The notes under the pieces: model-generated
Told to the model about the DNA's origin: nothing
The model's database searches: none
Seen by the model: only the letters and a program-made list of their open reading frames with translations
Position numbers and translations under genes: made by a program
DNA from: an uncultured Collinsella sp.
Lineage (GTDB): Bacteria; Actinomycetota; Coriobacteriia; Coriobacteriales; Coriobacteriaceae
DNA length: 64,000 nucleotides
Direction of reading: 5' to 3'
NCBI GenBank assembly: GCA_900540945.1
Contig: UQHQ01000003.1
Span: 1 to 64,000 of the forward strand
Shown here: in pieces, positions 7,611 to 16,257 of the stretch
Position numbering within the stretch: the first letter of the stretch is position 1
How the letters are laid out: each line of letters opens with the position of its first letter

Positions 7611-9410
7611 TTAGCAGCCCGTACCCCGTGCGTGGACTGTGCGCTTCTCCCGATACATATTGTGGTCGGCGACACGATATACATCGGCCAGCGTATTTCC
7701 AGCCGTCTCGACGGTCGCCACGCCAATCGATGCGCTGACCGTCAGCGCCTCATCGCTTACCGCGGCAAGACCGAGACGAAGATCCTGTTCCAGCCCGAGC
7801 GCAGACTCGTTGTCAGTATGGGGGCAAACCAGCAAAAACTCGTCGCCGCCAACGCGCATCGGCAGGTAATCCGCACCAGCCACCCGCCGCAGCACGGACG
7901 CCGTCCGTCGCAGCAGTTCATCCCCCATCTCGTGACCGTAGATATCGTTGGTCCGCTTGAGATAATTGCAGTCCAACATAATCACGCTCACGGGCAAGCC
8001 CTCGTTTACCAGGCTATCTCCGCGCGATTCAAGGTAGTTGCGGTTGCGAAGCCCCGTCAGTTTGTCTTGGTATGTCAGCTCCTCGGCATGTTTGACCATC
8101 GATATGTTGTGCGTCGCCACGACGACCGACTCCAGCCGGCCTTGCTCATCGCGATGCTGGGGGACAACCTGTAGCGAGTACCAAGCGCCTCGACAATCTC
8201 GCACCTCGGCAGCCAAGTACGGTACGCCCTCCATACGTTCGCGAAGCGTACTTATATCTACGAGTCCCACAACCGCTTCGCGGCTTTCGGGGCTCACGAC
8301 ATCCCGGCAGACCGTGTCCATAAAGTCATATGCCTCGCTGTGCTCGGCAAATATCTTCGCTATCGTCGGCGACATATTGATTCCCTCGATCTCGAGGGTG
8401 TCGAGATGCAAAAGGAAGGTCGAATCGTAGATGGCGCTTATGGCATTGATAATGCCGAGCTGTTTATCCTTTTCGACCAAATTGCGGCGATCAACGATAT
8501 TTCGAGCCAACAGTACCACGACCCAAAACGCAAGGCACACCAAGACGCCAGCGGCGACAAATGTGATCCTGCCAGACATGACCTCAGATTTGGGATACAG
8601 CGCAAACAGGCGGTAGTCCTTGTATGCCGCACGCACCGCGTACCATTTGTCTCCTCGATATTCGATGCGCGTTAGGCCATCGTCTTTCCACTCAACCCCT
8701 GCGCTGGTGAGGAATCGGGCGAGCGACACGTCAGCATCGGCGCTGTTGGATGAGACAATCTCCGCATCCTCCATAACAAGCACCGTGGGGCCCTGGTGGA
8801 AGGTGCTGTTCGAAAGCACGTCGGCTATGGCATATGAATAGTCGTCCGCTGGATCGGAAACAAATGAGCGGTATGCCAAGGCAACGCCGTCGCCATACGG
8901 GATAGCACAGACGGCAAAAACGACACCACGGCGCTCGACGACAGTTGAGTAGGTCACTTTGGAACCTTGATACATCGATGCGACCGGCGCACAGGCCAGC
9001 TCCTCTCGCCACAACATGAGCGGATCGCGACCATCGATGTCGTAGTGGGCAGCCATATGGCCATCGGAGTCCATGACCATCAGCCCCGAAAGGTTCTCGG
9101 CATGGACAAATTGCTCGATAAGATCGTCGTTAACCTCAACGCGATCAGAGGACAGGAACGTCGCAAACGATTCGATCGCGGCGAGCAAATCGTGCGTCTC
9201 TTCGGTTTTTCTCCCCTGTTCGTAGCGGTCATATTTTTCGCAAGCGTTTTCCAAAAACGCCATGGTTTCTTGGCCAAACCCAAGCGTTTTTTCGAGGCAG
9301 CGATGGGTTCCAACCGTATACAACAGGCCTAACAAGACAGCGCTGACAATAACGCCGACAGCTATGACGGTCAGAGTCTTTCGACGCAAGCGGTGCTCAT
9401 CATTTGTCAT
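7611..9410 (-). CDS. Membrane diguanylate cyclase (extracytoplasmic sensor-PAS-GGDEF)
   Basis: Synthesises cyclic di-GMP from two GTP. Order in the 599 residues: TM1 near 10-31, an extracytoplasmic sensor region of about 240 residues (dCache-like by position and length), TM2 (about 270-295), a PAS-like region (about 315-420), then the GGDEF domain. The catalytic GGDEF is intact at about 521-525 (RVGGDEFLLV), and the usual RxxD product-inhibition site just before it is not visible. The gene overlaps the upstream binding-protein gene by 4 nt (ATGA), a strong sign of joint function, possibly with the binding protein presenting a ligand to the sensor. Confidence 0.9.
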   Translation of the reverse strand: MTNDEHRLRRKTLTVIAVGVIVSAVLLGLLYTVGTHRCLEKTLGFGQETMAFLENACEKYDRYEQGRKTEETHDLLAAIESFATFLSSDRVEVNDDLIEQFVHAENLSGLMVMDSDGHMAAHYDIDGRDPLMLWREELACAPVASMYQGSKVTYSTVVERRGVVFAVCAIPYGDGVALAYRSFVSDPADDYSYAIADVLSNSTFHQGPTVLVMEDAEIVSSNSADADVSLARFLTSAGVEWKDDGLTRIEYRGDKWYAVRAAYKDYRLFALYPKSEVMSGRITFVAAGVLVCLAFWVVVLLARNIVDRRNLVEKDKQLGIINAISAIYDSTFLLHLDTLEIEGINMSPTIAKIFAEHSEAYDFMDTVCRDVVSPESREAVVGLVDISTLRERMEGVPYLAAEVRDCRGAWYSLQVVPQHRDEQGRLESVVVATHNISMVKHAEELTYQDKLTGLRNRNYLESRGDSLVNEGLPVSVIMLDCNYLKRTNDIYGHEMGDELLRRTASVLRRVAGADYLPMRVGGDEFLLVCPHTDNESALGLEQDLRLGLAAVSDEALTVSASIGVATVETAGNTLADVYRVADHNMYREKRTVHARGTGC

Positions 9411-10243
9411 GGATTTGCTCCTTGCCCGCCCGTCGTCGCTCCTGTCTTGTAATTGCCCACAATACGGTCAATCGTGCCATCTCGGTCCATGGCAAACAAT
9501 GCGGTATTGAGATCCTTTACGATCGGTCCTTCATAGCCGTCATCAAACGCGACGCCCAGATCAACCGTCATAACGTTGTCAGCGAACACGCGGTAAAGGC
9601 CGGGATACCGGGCGACAAGTCGGTCAAGCGGCTGAACGTCCGCCATCCAACAGTCGACATACCCTTTGACGAGGGCGGCTTTGCAGAGTTCGGCAGAACC
9701 ATACGATTTGATTTGCACGTTCGGCGAGATTTCCAGATCCCCTGCGAGCAATCGGCGTTCACTCACCGAGCCCGCAATTACCGCGATGGTCTTGCTTCCA
9801 TCGAGATGCGCCAAGGACTTGATGCCACTCGTTTTCTTGGCGGCAACCGAGACCGTCACGGTTAGATACGGCTCGGTCCAGTAATACTTATCCTCGCGAT
9901 AACAGGGAGAATAATCACACCACAGGCAATCGATATCACCGTTTTCGAGCAGCCGGTCGCGATCGTTCCAGTCAATATCGACAAACTGCGGCTTGATCCC
10001 CGCACGTTTGCAGGCCTCGCGGGCGATGTCGATATCGATACCGGCGTAATCGCCCGTGGTATCGACATACACATAGGGGTCGTTATCCGTAACGCCGATT
10101 TTGAGTACCGGGAGGTCTTTGTCGGCTTCATTCGGGGAGGAAGAACTGCTTCGAACGGTATACGTCAGGGCGGCCACACAGGCGGCAACAAGGAACATGA
10201 GCGCAAACAAGACGACGGCGGCTCGCTTGATACGTCCGGGCAC
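9407..10243 (-). CDS. Membrane-anchored family 3 solute-binding-type protein
   Basis: About 278 residues: one N-terminal hydrophobic segment (VVLFALMFLVAACVAALTY) followed by a periplasmic-binding-protein type 2 domain (LKIGVTDNDPYVY, GIDIDIAREACKRAG, DCLWCDYSPCYREDKYYWTEPYL). This is the fold of amino-acid ABC binding proteins and of the sensor domains of some kinases. No permease or ATPase genes are nearby. It overlaps the diguanylate cyclase, so a sensory role is more likely than transport. I choose GTG at 10241-10243, just after GGGAGG; an ATG at 10279 has no ribosome site but would also be in frame. Confidence 0.8.
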   Translation of the reverse strand: MPGRIKRAAVVLFALMFLVAACVAALTYTVRSSSSSPNEADKDLPVLKIGVTDNDPYVYVDTTGDYAGIDIDIAREACKRAGIKPQFVDIDWNDRDRLLENGDIDCLWCDYSPCYREDKYYWTEPYLTVTVSVAAKKTSGIKSLAHLDGSKTIAVIAGSVSERRLLAGDLEISPNVQIKSYGSAELCKAALVKGYVDCWMADVQPLDRLVARYPGLYRVFADNVMTVDLGVAFDDGYEGPIVKDLNTALFAMDRDGTIDRIVGNYKTGATTGGQGANP

Positions 10244-10306
10244 AAGCCTCCCTTCATCGAAACAGCAGTCGGATTTCATTGTATACCAGGGGCTGAGGCG
10301 GCAATA

Positions 10307-10340
10307 AAAAAGCGCCTCACCCAAAATGGGCAAGGCGCCA
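10307..10340 (-). terminator. Terminator of purB
   Basis: Minus-strand stem GGCGCCTTGCCCA/TGGGTGAGGCGC followed by TTTTTTATTG, about 45 nt past the purB stop. Confidence 0.8.
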
Positions 10341-10381
10341 AAGATTGAAATGCATCCGCAAGCGGTCGAATTAGGTTAACC

Positions 10382-11728
10382 CTACTCGAAGTTCAGCTGC
10401 TCCAGGCGGTCGAAGACCGTATCGATGCGGGTGAGGAAGTCCCACGGATCAAAGATCTCATCGAGCTTCTCCTGGCTGACGGTGCAGCGCGGATCGGCCT
10501 CGAGACGCTCCTTAAAGGTGGGGCCGGAGACACAATCCTGCACCTCATGCCAGGTGGCCATGGCGTTTTCCTGCACGATAGCGTAGGCGTCCTCGCGGGT
10601 GATGCCAGTGTCGACGAGGGCCAACAGCACCTTGGAGGAGAAGATAAGGCCGCGGGTCTTGTTGAGGTTGGCCATCATGCGAGCCGGATACAGCTGCAAG
10701 CCGTCGATAACGCGGATGAGGCACTGGAACATGTGGTCAAGCGCGATGAAACTATCGGCCTGGGCGACACGCTCGGCAGAGGAGTGCGAAATATCGCGCT
10801 CGTGCCACAGGGCGACGTTGTCGAAGGCGACCTGGGCGTTGGACTTCACGATGCGCGACAGGCCACAGACCTTCTCCATGGTGATCGGGTTGCGCTTGTG
10901 CGGCATGGCGGAACTGCCCTTTTGACCCTTGCGGAACGGCTCCTCGGCCTCGAGCGTATCGGTCTTCTGCAGATTGCGAACCTCGGTAGCGATGCGCTCG
11001 CAGGTGGCTGCCGTGGTGGCAAGGACGCCGGCGAGGTAGGCGTGGTGATCGCGGCTGATGACCTGCGTGGACAGCGGGTCGTGGACCAGGCCCAGGTGCT
11101 CGCAGACGTACTCCTCGACGAACGGCTCGATGGAGCTGTAAGTGCCGACAGCACCCGAGATGGCACCGAAGGCAACGTTCTTGCGGGCATCCTCAAGACG
11201 GTCCAGATCGCGCTTGAGCTCCCAGGCCCAAGAGCCGAACTTCATGCCGAAGGTCATCGGCTCGGCGTGGATGCCATGAGTACGGCCGGCACAGAGTGTG
11301 TTGCGCTCCTCGAAGGCACGACGCTTGCAGATCTCGCCGAGCTTCTTGACGTCCTCGATGATCAGGTCACAGGCCTGGGTGAGCTGGTAGCACAGAGCCG
11401 TATCGCCCAGGTCGGAACTGGTCATGCCGTAGTGGACCCAGCGGCTGGGCTTGGGGTCGCCCTCGGGAACATCGGCGTCGATGTACTCCTTCATGTTGGT
11501 CAGGAAAGCAATAACGTCGTGGCGCGTGACTTCCTCGATCTCATCGACCTTTGCCTTCTCAAAGTTAGCGTGATCGCGGATCCACTGGGCTTCGTCTTTA
11601 GAAATACCGATCTTGCCGAGCTCCGCCTGGGCCTCGCAGGCCAGGACCTCGATCTCCTGCCAAATGGCGTACTTGTTCTCGAGGGAGAAGATGTGTCCCA
11701 TCTCCGGGCGAGTATAGCGATCGATCAT
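10382..11728 (-). CDS. purB: Adenylosuccinate lyase
   Basis: Acts twice in purine synthesis, removing fumarate from SAICAR and from adenylosuccinate. The 448-residue chain has an N-terminal MIDRYTRPEMGHIFS, HYGMTSSDLGDTA, GRTHGIHAEPMTFG (catalytic His) and the fumarase/aspartase-family signature KGSSAMPHKRNP with the flexible catalytic-Ser loop. Length and motif order match the Bacillus-type PurB. It is monocistronic, with a terminator behind it, and is not adjacent to purC or purA in this window. Confidence 0.96.
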   Translation of the reverse strand: MIDRYTRPEMGHIFSLENKYAIWQEIEVLACEAQAELGKIGISKDEAQWIRDHANFEKAKVDEIEEVTRHDVIAFLTNMKEYIDADVPEGDPKPSRWVHYGMTSSDLGDTALCYQLTQACDLIIEDVKKLGEICKRRAFEERNTLCAGRTHGIHAEPMTFGMKFGSWAWELKRDLDRLEDARKNVAFGAISGAVGTYSSIEPFVEEYVCEHLGLVHDPLSTQVISRDHHAYLAGVLATTAATCERIATEVRNLQKTDTLEAEEPFRKGQKGSSAMPHKRNPITMEKVCGLSRIVKSNAQVAFDNVALWHERDISHSSAERVAQADSFIALDHMFQCLIRVIDGLQLYPARMMANLNKTRGLIFSSKVLLALVDTGITREDAYAIVQENAMATWHEVQDCVSGPTFKERLEADPRCTVSQEKLDEIFDPWDFLTRIDTVFDRLEQLNFE

Positions 11729-11837
11729 AGCGGCTCCTTTTTGGCTATTGGCACGTTGGTCGTAACTTAACTATTGTACCGTGCGTAGGTGCAAGTATGG
11801 GCAGCAGGCATTAACCTAACATTTTGCCGCAAGAGCG

Positions 11838-11960
11838 GCCATGGGGACGTCCGCGTATTTGCTTCGCAAATCCGCACCGGCTGCGGGCGCCTGCCGGATT
11901 CGCGGAGACGGTGGGGGAAACTTTGTTGAATTGGCCGTCCCCGCGTCTCTCGTGCCCGGT
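11838..11960. repeat. Partial copy of the tRNA-linked structured element
   Basis: The segment from 11844 (GGGACGTCCGCGTATTTGC and onward) matches the neighbouring copy at 11973 almost base for base over about 55 nt, including the hairpin GCGTATTTGCTTCGCAAAT and the GGCGCCTGCCGG block. It ends with GGCCGTCCCC, an inverted match to GGGGACG at its start. It lacks the terminal T-arm seen in other copies and so looks like a degraded unit. Confidence 0.55.
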
Positions 11961-12139
11961 GGAGCGGGCAACGGGACGTCCGCGTATTTGCTTCGCAAAT
12001 ACGCACCGGCTTTAGGCGCCTGCCGGCGCCTTCGCCTGCTCGCTACAAACGCTTCGCGTTTGCTTTACGCTCACACCCTGGCGGGTTCGAGTCCCGGCAC
12101 TTTATTGAAAAAAGCACGGCACCGCAATGGTGCCGTGCT
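11961..12139 (-). repeat. Structured tRNA-linked element, tRNA-Gly locus
   Basis: Plus-strand order: a 17-nt copy of the tRNA-Gly 3' end (GGAGCGGGCAACGGGAC, 11961-11977; the gene's own copy is at 12153-12169), a perfect 10-bp hairpin (11982-12004), a GGCGCC-rich hairpin block (about 12010-12035), an AAACGC/GCGTTT hairpin (12047-12061), the inverted T-arm GCGGGTTCGAGTCCCG (12081-12096), and the tRNA-Gly terminator (12113-12139). The copies of the tRNA tail are 192 bp apart. Confidence 0.6.
12113..12139 (-). terminator. Terminator of tRNA-Gly
   Basis: Minus-strand 11-bp stem AGCACGGCACC/GGTGCCGTGCT followed by TTTTTTC, 15 nt beyond the tRNA 3' end. Confidence 0.8.
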
Positions 12140-12154
12140 TGTGCTTTTAACTGG

Positions 12155-12226
12155 AGCGGGCAACGGGACTCGAACCCGCGAGTGTCAGCTTGGGAAGCTG
12201 ATGCCTTACCACTTGGCGATGCCCGC
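12155..12226 (-). tRNA. tRNA-Gly (CCC)
   Basis: Full cloverleaf on the minus strand: acceptor GCGGGCA/TGCCCGC, anticodon stem TCAGC/GCTGA enclosing TTCCCAA (anticodon CCC), T-arm GCGGGTTCGAGTCCCGT. The last bases are repeated 192 bp further on in a structured element. Confidence 0.95.
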
Positions 12227-12239
12227 ATATGTGGGGGAT

Positions 12240-12269
12240 AGTATAACGCGGTTGTCTTGTTCGATACAA
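12240..12269 (-). promoter_or_regulatory. Probable promoter of tRNA-Gly
   Basis: On the minus strand TTGTAT (12264-12269) and TATACT (12240-12245) are separated by 18 bp, with the tRNA 5' end 13 nt further on. Confidence 0.45.
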
Positions 12270-12523
12270 GGGTGACGATACTTGTTTTAGCTATGGAGAA
12301 TCCTCCTAAAAATAGGCCAATTGTGTAGATGAGGACCTGTAGGCTCTTTTATTTACCATTGTCTACCTGCAGATTTATTCCATTGTCTTTCGTAGGCGCC
12401 ATTTGTCAGATATCGGGCAAGCTTTTGGTCAGGCTCCGGTACTTACCCGCATGAACCTCGGGGGTAGCCTCATCCCAAGCGCCGCGGCCTCCCCGTGCGG
12501 CGCACGAGGGATAAGGAGCAGCC
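12270..12523 (+). other. Leader region upstream of the adhesin gene
   Basis: No gene is supported here. The right half is G/C-rich with two hairpin-prone parts: GGCTCCGG...GGGGTAGCC (about 12431-12470) and GCGCCG/CGGCGC (about 12480-12504), the latter ending just before the ribosome site AAGGAG. I compared it mentally with the cyclic di-GMP riboswitch because a cyclase is nearby, and it does not match. Confidence 0.3.
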
Positions 12524-15500
12524 ATGTCCAACGCACCCACGCACTCTGTCCACAGCGCAATCACAGCAGGATCGCTGCTCCTAGTCCTCTTTTTACTTTT
12601 AGGCTGCATGACACCGGATGCCGCGCTCGCCGTCGACGGTTATGAATCGCTCGGATTCCGCACTATCAGCAATGAATGCGGTCCTTTTGAAGTTGGCAAA
12701 TACGAGGCACAGGATTCTTCGATTGCCTACTGCATGAACCAGGAGCGCTTTGGCCCTAGCACACCGGGCGGACCCTGGCTCACCTACAATCAGGGCTGGG
12801 TATGGCTCGAAGACGAATTCGCGGCCATCATCTGTCATGGCTACCCCACCGCCACATCCTTTGGCGGGCATAACCTATCCCCCGATCGAGCACGTGCCGC
12901 AACCCAACTTGCCGTCTGGATGCTCAACGGCACCACCCATACCGACGGATCATTCTCATATACAACCGCCCGGGGCGTCACAGAGAGGGGAAATTTTTCC
13001 GGCGACAATGAGGTCGTTGCCGCAGCGCGCTGGCTCCACGACGGCGCCAAGTCGGGAAGCATTAAAGCCGCACCGCATCGCGCGCGGCGCTATTTGGGAG
13101 CTGTGTCGGGCGGCAGTAAACGTCAAGACATGCTCTACGTGCTCCCGGCCGTCTCCGCATCCTTCCAAAAACAGTCAGCCAACGCCGCCATCACGAGCGA
13201 AAACGATACCTACAGGCTCGACGGAGCGAGGTTCGACATCTATGAGAGCGTCGGCGACAAGCGTGTCGGCAGCATCCAGATGGACAGCAGTGGTCGCGCG
13301 CAGGCGACACTTTTGCCCAACGCGGCATATTACCTGGTCGAAACCAAAGCTCCGGCGGGTTATATCCCCAGGAGTGACCACATCGCCTTTTCCACCGGCA
13401 ATGACGGCGGGAATGTCGTCATCGATGAGCAGCCCGGTACCATTACCCTGCGCATCGCAAAGGTCGATGCCGCGACAGGGGCAGGCCCTCAAGTCAGCGC
13501 GTCACTTGCCGGCGCTGAGTTCACCTGCGTCTCACAGTCTACCCCGGGCTGGACGCACACCCTCACGACGGATGAGGACGGCCGGGCAACACTTACCGAC
13601 ATCCCCCTGGGCACCTTTAGCATCTATGAGTCGAGAGCTCCCGAGGGTTATCTGCCCTCCAATGAAACCTGGAGCTATACCATCGGTGCCGACCAGCTCG
13701 GAGACGCGGGCGTCGTTGAACTCGAGCGTCGCATCCCCAACATCCCCATCGCTTTTGACCTCGAGATTTCAAAGTTCAAGGACTGCGGTAATAGTGACGA
13801 ATCTGGTGTAGAGCAGCCGGCGGAAGGCGTGGTCTTTGAAGTGGCAAGCAACACTTCGCAGCAGGTTGTTGGAACGCTGACCACCAATATCTACGGCTTC
13901 GCATCGACCAAAGACCAGGCCGGAGCATGGTTTGGCGCAGGAGAGCGCCCCGATGGCGTCAGCGGAACCATACCGTATGACCGTGCCGGCTACACCATTC
14001 GTGAGGTTGTCGACACTGTGCCCGACGGCTTTAAGCAGGCAGGGGAATGGACTATCACAGCAGAGCAGATCACGGACGGCGCAGAGCTTCAGTACATCGT
14101 AGACAACCACGCCCTGTCGACACATCTTCAAATCGTGAAGCGCGATGCTCAGACCGGCAACGCCGTACCACGCGCTGGGTTCACCTTTCAGCTGCTCAAC
14201 GGCGACCGTGAGCCCATCTCGCAAACATCCTGGCATCCCGCCCATACCGTTATGAATACCTTTACGACCGATGAAACCGGCACCGTCACCCTACCCGAAT
14301 CGCTTAACCCGGGCACGTATTACATACGAGAGACTTCCGCCAAGGAACCGTATCTTGTTGGTGAAGATCTGGAGATAACGATTCCCGCCGACATGAACTT
14401 AACGCCCGTCGCGGTCGCCTCGTTTTACGACGACGCGGCAACAGGAAGCATCGAGATCGTCAAGAACGATGCCGTAGGTGGGCGCGCCCTTGCCGGTGCT
14501 GTTTTTGATATCCGTGCCGCGGGCGATATCGTGCGCCCCGACGGCAGCATTGCTGCCCTGGACGGCGAAACCGTCACATCCATCACGACCGACGAGCGGG
14601 GATTTGCGTGCGCGACTCATCTTTCACTGGGGTGCGGAACCGCCACCTATGAGGTAATCGAGGTGCAGGCACCCGAAGGTTACCTGCTCGACCAAAGCGT
14701 CCACACCGTCGAGCTGTCGTATGCCGGTCAGGAAACACCCGTGATCAATGCGCACCTCGATGTTTCTAACGACTACACCAAAATCGACATCTCCAAAGTA
14801 GATTTGACCGGCAAACAAGAAGTGGAAGGCGCCCGGCTCTCCCTCCACGGTGCCGACGGAACCGAAATTGACGCTTGGACCTCCTCTGACAAACCGCATC
14901 GCATCGAGCATCTTTTGCCCGGCACCTACACCCTGTGCGAAGTGATGCCCCCGCGCACTTACGACCTTGCCGAAGACATGACGTTTGAAATTAAGGCCAC
15001 AGGAGAAGTGCAGACGGTAACCATGAAGGACGCACCCATCGAGATCGAGGGCAGAGTCGACAAGCGGCAAGAGATCGCCCGCCCTATCGGTAAGGGTCTC
15101 GTCGCCAACGGCGATGGCAAAAACCGAGCCGTGGCACAATCCGATGCGGACGGCTCCTTCTCTTATACGCTCGATGCTAAAAATGAGTCGAATACCTGGG
15201 TTGATGAATTCACCATCACTGACGATCTCGAATGCGCCAAGGAAGGCACTGCCAAACTCATCGCCATCGAAACCCCTGTCGCGACCGGGGACATCGACGG
15301 TCTTTGCAACGTGTGGTATCGAACGTCTCCAGTGGGAAGTATCGATACGGGCGAACAGACCAATGCAACGCTCAGCGACGGGCATGACAACCCCTGGCTC
15401 GAAACGGACGAGGTCAAAAAGCTCCTAGGTGACGATTTGCGCATGGTCGATTACGGCGATTGGCATCTTTGGAAAGCCGATATCCCAACAACGGAGTCGG

Positions 15501-15955
15501 TCACCCTCGAGGCAAAAGAGCTCGCTCTTTTGGACGATACCGCCGTCACGGGCATTCGTCTTGAGTACGGGGCCGTATCGGCCGACTTCACGACAAGAGG
15601 CGCTGCAGAATCTTGGACCCGCGAGGACCTCAAAGACGAGCATGACGACCTTGATGATGTGAGCGCCGTCCTTGACTCGGATATTCACGGTGCCGTCATC
15701 CATATGCAGGCCGCGTCGTCTTACACGCCTCAGACCGCACTCGCCAACAGCGCTCGCGTTGACCTCTGTCGCAATGGCGGCGGTAGCAACCTTGAATCAC
15801 ATGACGAGGATCGCGTCATCCAGCGATGCGCCATGCCGCAAGATTTACCGGCAACGGGCTCCCTTCCCATTGCCGCCTGCCTCGCCGCCTTCGTGACCTC
15901 CGGCGCCGCGGCAATCTGGTTTGCCCATCTAAAGCTGGCGTCAAAACGTCGCTGA
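12524..15955 (+). CDS. LPXTG-anchored thioester/SpaA-repeat adhesin
   Basis: A 1143-residue cell-wall adhesin or pilin-like protein. Order: signal peptide (to about 37), a thioester (TQXA) domain with candidate Cys70 (IAYCMNQ) and Gln128 (ATQLAVW), then about six SpaA-type repeats that each end in a GxYxxxExxAPxGY-like phrase (for example near 275, 375, 605, 720), a C-terminal DUF11-like region, and a sorting signal LPATG (1108-1112) followed by a hydrophobic segment and basic tail. Thioester domains can bond covalently to host surfaces, and the repeats usually self-lock by isopeptide bonds. Start chosen from AAGGAG. It is a lone plus-strand gene; no sortase is in the window. Confidence 0.92.
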   Translation: MSNAPTHSVHSAITAGSLLLVLFLLLGCMTPDAALAVDGYESLGFRTISNECGPFEVGKYEAQDSSIAYCMNQERFGPSTPGGPWLTYNQGWVWLEDEFAAIICHGYPTATSFGGHNLSPDRARAATQLAVWMLNGTTHTDGSFSYTTARGVTERGNFSGDNEVVAAARWLHDGAKSGSIKAAPHRARRYLGAVSGGSKRQDMLYVLPAVSASFQKQSANAAITSENDTYRLDGARFDIYESVGDKRVGSIQMDSSGRAQATLLPNAAYYLVETKAPAGYIPRSDHIAFSTGNDGGNVVIDEQPGTITLRIAKVDAATGAGPQVSASLAGAEFTCVSQSTPGWTHTLTTDEDGRATLTDIPLGTFSIYESRAPEGYLPSNETWSYTIGADQLGDAGVVELERRIPNIPIAFDLEISKFKDCGNSDESGVEQPAEGVVFEVASNTSQQVVGTLTTNIYGFASTKDQAGAWFGAGERPDGVSGTIPYDRAGYTIREVVDTVPDGFKQAGEWTITAEQITDGAELQYIVDNHALSTHLQIVKRDAQTGNAVPRAGFTFQLLNGDREPISQTSWHPAHTVMNTFTTDETGTVTLPESLNPGTYYIRETSAKEPYLVGEDLEITIPADMNLTPVAVASFYDDAATGSIEIVKNDAVGGRALAGAVFDIRAAGDIVRPDGSIAALDGETVTSITTDERGFACATHLSLGCGTATYEVIEVQAPEGYLLDQSVHTVELSYAGQETPVINAHLDVSNDYTKIDISKVDLTGKQEVEGARLSLHGADGTEIDAWTSSDKPHRIEHLLPGTYTLCEVMPPRTYDLAEDMTFEIKATGEVQTVTMKDAPIEIEGRVDKRQEIARPIGKGLVANGDGKNRAVAQSDADGSFSYTLDAKNESNTWVDEFTITDDLECAKEGTAKLIAIETPVATGDIDGLCNVWYRTSPVGSIDTGEQTNATLSDGHDNPWLETDEVKKLLGDDLRMVDYGDWHLWKADIPTTESVTLEAKELALLDDTAVTGIRLEYGAVSADFTTRGAAESWTREDLKDEHDDLDDVSAVLDSDIHGAVIHMQAASSYTPQTALANSARVDLCRNGGGSNLESHDEDRVIQRCAMPQDLPATGSLPIAACLAAFVTSGAAAIWFAHLKLASKRR

Positions 15956-15965
15956 CGCAATAAAA

Positions 15966-16000
15966 AAGAGGCGAGCCCGTCTCCCGGCTCGCCTCTTATT
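15966..16000. terminator. Bidirectional terminator
   Basis: Stem AGAGGCGAGCC/GGCTCGCCTCT with an 8-nt loop, flanked by AAAAAA on the left and TTATT on the right, between convergent genes (adhesin on plus, small membrane protein on minus). Confidence 0.75.
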
Positions 16001-16017
16001 CGTTCGTGGCGAAATGG

Positions 16018-16236
16018 CTATTCCCCAGATGCAGACCCACCGTCGATGAGCGCTTGATCGGACTCGAAGATGCCATCGGCTCCCAAACTCTGCTCGTGCT
16101 CCACTTCTTCGCTAATCGTGGACTCAGGCGTTGAGCCTTTAACGCCCACGATATACGCGGCCCCGAAACCAAGGGCAATGGCGATCAGGGCCAAGATGAG
16201 ATAGACGGGCCAGTGGCGCTTGATGTACGAAAACAC
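16018..16236 (-). CDS. Small single-pass membrane protein, unknown
   Basis: A 72-residue product with one hydrophobic helix (WPVYLILALIAIALGFGAAYIVGV, about 9-32) and an acidic C-terminal half (ISEEVEHEQSLGADGIFESDQ). It lies 21 nt downstream of the M28-like gene on the same strand and may be its last operon member. I do not recognise a family. Confidence 0.6.
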   Translation of the reverse strand: MFSYIKRHWPVYLILALIAIALGFGAAYIVGVKGSTPESTISEEVEHEQSLGADGIFESDQALIDGGSASGE

Positions 16237-16257
16237 ACAGACTCCTTAGAGGTCAAC

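Noticed and set aside
12270..12523. Cyclic di-GMP riboswitch upstream of the adhesin
   Set aside because: Hairpins are present, but the conserved bases of class I or II cyclic di-GMP riboswitches are not.
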